Positions 58,720 through 64,000 of a DNA stretch of 64,000 nucleotides are shown one piece after another. The translations under genes and the position numbers were made by a program. Position 1 is the first letter of the stretch. Each line of letters opens with the position of its first letter. The notes below the pieces were generated by a model, which searched no databases, was not told the DNA's origin, and saw nothing but the letters and a program-made list of their open reading frames with translations. This DNA is from Serinibacter arcticus (GTDB lineage: Bacteria > Actinomycetota > Actinomycetes > Actinomycetales > Beutenbergiaceae): assembly GCF_003121705.1 (NCBI RefSeq), contig NZ_PYHR01000002.1, positions 1,674,001 to 1,738,000 of the forward strand. Direction: 5' to 3'.

Positions 58720-59184
58720 TCAGCCCGTGGCCGGTCCCTGACCCGGGGTGTCGTCGTCCTCGGGCACGCGGCACCAGTGCTGGGCCACCAGGCCGGCGAC
58801 GACGCAGGCGAGCGCGGCGGCCGCCGTCCCGCCTCCCACGAGGGCGTCGGCGCGGGCCGCGGGGGCCCCGAGCCGGTCCAGGACGGCGGCGGTCTGCCCG
58901 AGCCCGGCGCCGACGGCGAGCGCCCCGACGTAGGAGGCCGACATCGCGAGGGCGGCCACGCGCGACGCGGCCACGGCGTCCATCGAGACCTTGCCGGCCA
59001 CGAACCGTCGCACGCGCCAGCCGAGCGCCAGCACGATCGCCGCGAAGGCGGCGAGCAGGACGATGAGGATGGACGGCGGCGGGACGGTCCGTCCCGCGCG
59101 CTCGAGCCACCGCAGCGCGAGCAGGGTGACGACGAAGCCGACGACGGCGATCGCCAGCAGGTGGCTCGCCCGGGTGCGTTCCAT
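58720..59184 (-). CDS. DUF3180 membrane protein
   Basis: A 154-residue protein with four hydrophobic segments, including the family's TRASHLLAIAVVGFVVTLLAL start and a SRVAALAMSASYVGALAVGAGLG repeat. DUF3180 is an actinobacterial family almost always just after folK, function unknown. Its ATG lies 22 bases after the stop of the FolB-FolK-like gene, so they are probably co-transcribed. Its presence marks this as the folate locus. Confidence 0.85.
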   Translation of the reverse strand: MERTRASHLLAIAVVGFVVTLLALRWLERAGRTVPPPSILIVLLAAFAAIVLALGWRVRRFVAGKVSMDAVAASRVAALAMSASYVGALAVGAGLGQTAAVLDRLGAPAARADALVGGGTAAAALACVVAGLVAQHWCRVPEDDDTPGQGPATG

Positions 59185-59206
59185 CAGAGGGCCGACCGCG
59201 ACGAGG

Positions 59207-60754
59207 TCACTCGTACCAGTCGAGCGCGAGCCAGCGGACCTGCTCGCGGTCGGGCGCGGTCTCGGCCAGCACGACGACGGGGCCGCCGCCGAGACCGGGC
59301 AGGATCGCCTGCGGCTCCAGCTGGGCCCACGGCACGAGGACGGTGGCGCTCGAGTCGACGCCGGGGAGCGGGAGCTCGACGCCGTCGTGGACGCCGACGA
59401 GGTCGCCGACGGTGAGGATCTCGACCTCGACGCCGGACCGGCTCGCCGACGCGAGCGTGATCGCCTCGGCAAGGTCACCCGGGCCGAGCGTGGTGCGGAC
59501 GGTGACGACGGCGGAGTGCAGGTCGCCGCCCCGGGTCGTGGTGCGCGCCAGCGGGGACACGCCGGTCACCTCGATGCCGGCGGCGGCGCCGAGGGCGCGC
59601 ACGGTGCCGGCGAGCTCGGTCTGCGCGGCACCGCCGCGGCCGGACAGCACGAGGCGGGCGGGCAGCGGGGCATCGACGCTCGGGCGGCGGGACTGGACGG
59701 CCTGGAGCGCGGTCGGCGGGACGAGGTCGGAGGCGGGGCCCGGTTCGGGCTCGGGGTCCGGTCCGGGCTCGGCGGCAGGGGCGGGCGCAAGCTCGTCCGC
59801 GATCTCCGGGGGCAGCGTGCGGACGGTCGTGCCGAGGTCGGCCTGGTCGATCTCAGGCTCGATCTCGGGCTCGTCGGCGGGCGCCAGCTCGTCGGCCGGG
59901 GCAGGCTCGACGGCGGCCGCCTCCCGCAGCGAGCCGACCTCGGGTTCGAGGTCGGAGCTTCCCGCCGTCGCGCCGCTCGGTGCGAGAACGGGAACGGGTG
60001 AGGCAGGGGCGGCCGACGCGGCGGTGGCACCGGCCGCGAGGGCCCCGGCCCCGAGGGCACCGCCGGTGATGCCCGCCAGGGTGCCGGGGACGTGGTGCTG
60101 GGCGACGCCGCGACCGCTGACCAGCGAGTCGAAGTCGGGGGCGGCGTCGTGCTCGGCGCGATCACCGCGGTCCTCGACCGGCTCGACGGCGGCCGGCTCG
60201 GCCTCGAGGGCGTCGGCCTCGGGGTGCGAGGTGTCGTCGTCCGCGTCCAGCTCCACGACGGGAACCGGCGCGAGGGGGACGGGAGCCACGGGGACGGGCG
60301 TGGGCACCGCAACCGGCGCGGGCGCCGACGGCACCACCGGGGCGGAGACCGGAGCAGGAGCCTCGACGGGCGTGGCCGAGACCGACGGCGTGGCAGCCGC
60401 AGCCACTGCGCCGCCCTCGTGCGCGACCACGCGACGGGGGCGCCGGATGCTGACCTCGACGTCGAGCACGGGCACGCCGAGCGAGGCCTCGGGGCGGTGC
60501 AGCGTCACCTCGACGGCGTCGACGTCGACCGCGTCGCGCACGGCGCCCGCCACACCCTCGGCGCGTGCGAGCAGCGACGGGTGGGTCCAGGAGAGCGCCT
60601 CGGCCGCCGCCCTGGCGGCGGCGGCGAGGTCGATCTCGTGGTCGGCGTGCAGCACGAGATCGGCGAGGAACGGCTCGTAGCGCTCGGCGTCGCCCGCGGT
60701 GGCGGCCACGACGCCGCGACCCGCGAGGCCGACGATCCGGAAGGTGTCAGTCAC
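59207..60754 (-). CDS. Degenerate FolB-FolK fusion protein with long linker
   Basis: A 515-residue open frame where folB-folK is expected. Residues about 1-113 resemble dihydroneopterin aldolase (FRIVGLAGRGVV, LADLVLHADHEIDLA, VDAVEVTLHRPEAS), but the tyrosine helix is missing and the catalytic Lys of the HKPxA motif is Arg. Residues about 359-515 resemble the pyrophosphokinase FolK (GIEVTGVSPLARTT, LVPWAQLEPQAIL), yet the RxxRWGPRTLDxD block holding the Mg-binding Asp pair is deleted. The middle is about 230 residues of Ala/Pro/Glu. The frame is intact, so a new non-catalytic role is possible. GTG 60754 is set by TAGGGT seven bases upstream. Confidence 0.7.
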   Translation of the reverse strand: MTDTFRIVGLAGRGVVAATAGDAERYEPFLADLVLHADHEIDLAAAARAAAEALSWTHPSLLARAEGVAGAVRDAVDVDAVEVTLHRPEASLGVPVLDVEVSIRRPRRVVAHEGGAVAAAATPSVSATPVEAPAPVSAPVVPSAPAPVAVPTPVPVAPVPLAPVPVVELDADDDTSHPEADALEAEPAAVEPVEDRGDRAEHDAAPDFDSLVSGRGVAQHHVPGTLAGITGGALGAGALAAGATAASAAPASPVPVLAPSGATAGSSDLEPEVGSLREAAAVEPAPADELAPADEPEIEPEIDQADLGTTVRTLPPEIADELAPAPAAEPGPDPEPEPGPASDLVPPTALQAVQSRRPSVDAPLPARLVLSGRGGAAQTELAGTVRALGAAAGIEVTGVSPLARTTTRGGDLHSAVVTVRTTLGPGDLAEAITLASASRSGVEVEILTVGDLVGVHDGVELPLPGVDSSATVLVPWAQLEPQAILPGLGGGPVVVLAETAPDREQVRWLALDWYE

Positions 60755-60761
60755 GTTCCCC

Positions 60762-60767
60762 ACCCTA
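60762..60767 (-). promoter_or_regulatory. -10 element (TAGGGT) of the FolB-FolK-like gene, leaderless type
   Basis: TAGGGT on the minus strand is 7 bases before GTG 60754, and only 35 bases downstream of the ftsH stop. Confidence 0.5.
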
Positions 60768-60801
60768 GCCACGCGGAGCGCCCAGGCACCGGTCGGACGA
60801 C

Positions 60802-62832
<2,031 letters not shown>

Positions 62833-63033
62833 GTAGCGGGCCTGGCGGCCCTTCCTTCCGATCGCTGATACTGCAGCGACTCTAAGCGACCACGCGTCAC
62901 GGGACGCGCGGTGTTCGCTCAGCGCTGCACCGAAGGAGAACGAGAGCGGGCGCGATAACGTTCCCGGTCGCCGTCGGGAACACCCCGTCCCGTCGCGAGC
63001 TGTCGGCCTCGGCGGCGGGGGCCGGAGGGGCGA

Positions 63034-63603
63034 TCAGCCGCCGTAGACGTGCGGCGCGAGCACCGCGACGAACGGGAGCTGGCGGTAGCGCTCGGCGTAG
63101 TCGAGGCCGTAGCCGACGACGAACTCGTTGGCGATGTCGAAGCCCAGGTAGCGCACGTCGACCTCGACCTTGGCCGCCTCGGGCTTGCGCAGCAGGGTCG
63201 CGATCTCGACGGACGCCGGCCCGCGCGAGCGCAGGTTCTCGATCAGCCACGACAGCGTCAGACCGGAGTCGATGATGTCCTCGACGATCAGCACGTGCTT
63301 GCCGGTGAGGTCGGTGTCGAGGTCCTTGAGGATCCGCACGACGCCGGAGGACTTGGTGCCGGCACCGTAGGAGGACACGGCCATCCAGTCCATGGAGACG
63401 TCGGAGCGCAGGTGGCGCATGAGGTCGCTCATGACCATCGCCGCGCCCTTGAGCACGCCCACCAGGAGGATCTCCTCACCGGCGTAGTCGGTGTCGATCT
63501 CCGCGGCCATCTCCGACAGGCGCTGCCGGATCTGCTCCTCGCTCACGACGATGTTGACGAGGTCGCCGCCGACCTCCGGGTAGCTCCAGGCCTGGTTGCT
63601 CAC
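63034..63603 (-). CDS. hpt: Hypoxanthine phosphoribosyltransferase
   Basis: Purine salvage enzyme of 189 residues forming IMP/GMP. PRPP loop LIVEDIIDSGLTLSW, LVGVLKGAAM, SSYGAGTKSSGVV and the FVVGYGLDYAERYR segment are typical. Start GTG. It sits between tilS and ftsH, the standard order. Confidence 0.95.
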   Translation of the reverse strand: MSNQAWSYPEVGGDLVNIVVSEEQIRQRLSEMAAEIDTDYAGEEILLVGVLKGAAMVMSDLMRHLRSDVSMDWMAVSSYGAGTKSSGVVRILKDLDTDLTGKHVLIVEDIIDSGLTLSWLIENLRSRGPASVEIATLLRKPEAAKVEVDVRYLGFDIANEFVVGYGLDYAERYRQLPFVAVLAPHVYGG

Positions 63604-63709
63604 GGCTCCAGCGTTTCACACTCGCGACGGCGGGGGCCAACCGCCGGGCGAGCTCGCACCCGCCGACCCACCAACACGAGGGCGCGCCCACCAGGGGGCG
63701 CGGGACACC

Positions 63710-64000
63710 TCAGCGGTCGAGACGCAGCTCCCCGTCCTGCCGCACCACGCGCACTCCCCCGGGCACGTCGGCGCCGCGCTGCCCGCGCCAGGACGTCGCG
63801 AGCGCGGCGACGGCGTCCAGGTGCACCGCCCCGAGGTCCCCGGCCGGCGACCCGGCGCTCACGAGCCAGGTCCGCAGCACCCGGGGCAGCAGCGCGGGCG
63901 GCGCCGCGAGCAGGGCCTCGACCGCCAGCCCCGACGGCGTCGTGGCGGCCTCCAGCGCCTCGGCGGCGAGGACGTCGAGCAGGTCGGCGTCGGCCCGCAG
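63710..64000 (-). CDS. tilS: TilS, tRNA(Ile)-lysidine synthetase (C-terminal part, cut by window edge)
   Basis: Only the last 96 codons are present: AAEALEAATTPSGLAVEALL, the LPRVLRTWLVSAG helix and AALATSWRGQRGADVPGGVR, ending RLDR. This matches the C-terminal domain of actinobacterial TilS, which modifies the tRNA-Ile wobble base; the catalytic ATPase part lies outside the window. The identification also rests on its place upstream of hpt-ftsH. Confidence 0.85.
   Translation of the reverse strand: MRADADLLDVLAAEALEAATTPSGLAVEALLAAPPALLPRVLRTWLVSAGSPAGDLGAVHLDAVAALATSWRGQRGADVPGGVRVVRQDGELRLDR

Overview
The window is a contiguous chromosomal segment of a very high-G+C actinobacterium. Several genes are actinobacterial markers: the 32-residue ribosomal protein bS22, Lsr2, CarD, SenX3-RegX3 with PhoU, a DUF4032 protein, and a relic of a mycothiol-dependent isomerase. 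The conserved order tilS-hpt-ftsH-(folate genes)-DUF3180-PH-PH, menaquinone genes beside a System II cytochrome c cluster, and trehalose synthesis by OtsA/OtsB fit the order Micrococcales (Cellulomonadaceae/Promicromonosporaceae-like). Genus is not decidable from this alone. No rRNA, tRNA, insertion sequence or CRISPR array was recognised. Coding density is high, and many genes overlap by 4 bases (GTGA/ATGA) or 8 bases.

Layout. 1-8246: menaquinone synthesis (menD, menC, menB, menE, menA), interrupted by a CNNM/CBS membrane protein, a relic isomerase ORF and a frameshifted DUF3048 lipoprotein. 8272-14116: small membrane proteins, then one minus-strand operon marR - histidine phosphatase - resA - ccdA - ccs1 - ccsB for cytochrome c maturation, with yceI divergent from marR. 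14864-19456: glutaredoxin, HAD phosphatase, an HTH-MurA-like fusion, bS22 and acuC. 19579-25137: GH13 enzyme and TetR regulator around a 48-bp nested palindrome, GntP permease, and TrkH/TrkA K+ uptake. 25161-26930: a DUF559/AbiEi-type gene embedded in palindromic and 68-bp tandem repeats. 27000-34166: frameshifted serine hydrolase, Ser/Thr kinase, and four overlapping or closely spaced ORFs including two WXG-like proteins. 34233-36573: otsA-otsB. 36604-38096: a second DUF559/AbiEi paralogue, flanked by a different palindromic repeat family. 38287-44766: two ABC ATPases, DUF4032, rlmB, cysS and carD. 44952-49614: lipoprotein, regX3-senX3 divergent from phoU, gpmA and lsr2. 49724-55599: small membrane protein, lysS, a DUF2520-PanC fusion, and a two-component system. 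55700-64000: DUF805, two PH-domain proteins, DUF3180, a degenerate FolB-FolK fusion, ftsH, hpt and tilS.

The most unusual items are four. (1) Two paralogous nuclease-like DUF559/AbiEi genes each sit inside their own family of palindromic repeats, a REPIN/RAYT-like layout. (2) Where related genomes carry folE-folP-folB-folK, this genome has one open reading frame whose FolB-like and FolK-like ends have both lost catalytic motifs. (3) A kinase-WXG-EspG-like cluster has no visible secretion ATPase. (4) A DUF2520 domain is fused to PanC and translationally coupled to a two-component system.

Two genome-wide properties also matter to the reader. About eighteen genes have a TANNNT-type hexamer 6-7 bases before the start codon, the signature of leaderless transcripts; I used it to choose several starts. 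Five genes carry six apparent 1-base deletions, nearly all placeable in short G or C runs, which look more like consensus errors than real pseudogenes.
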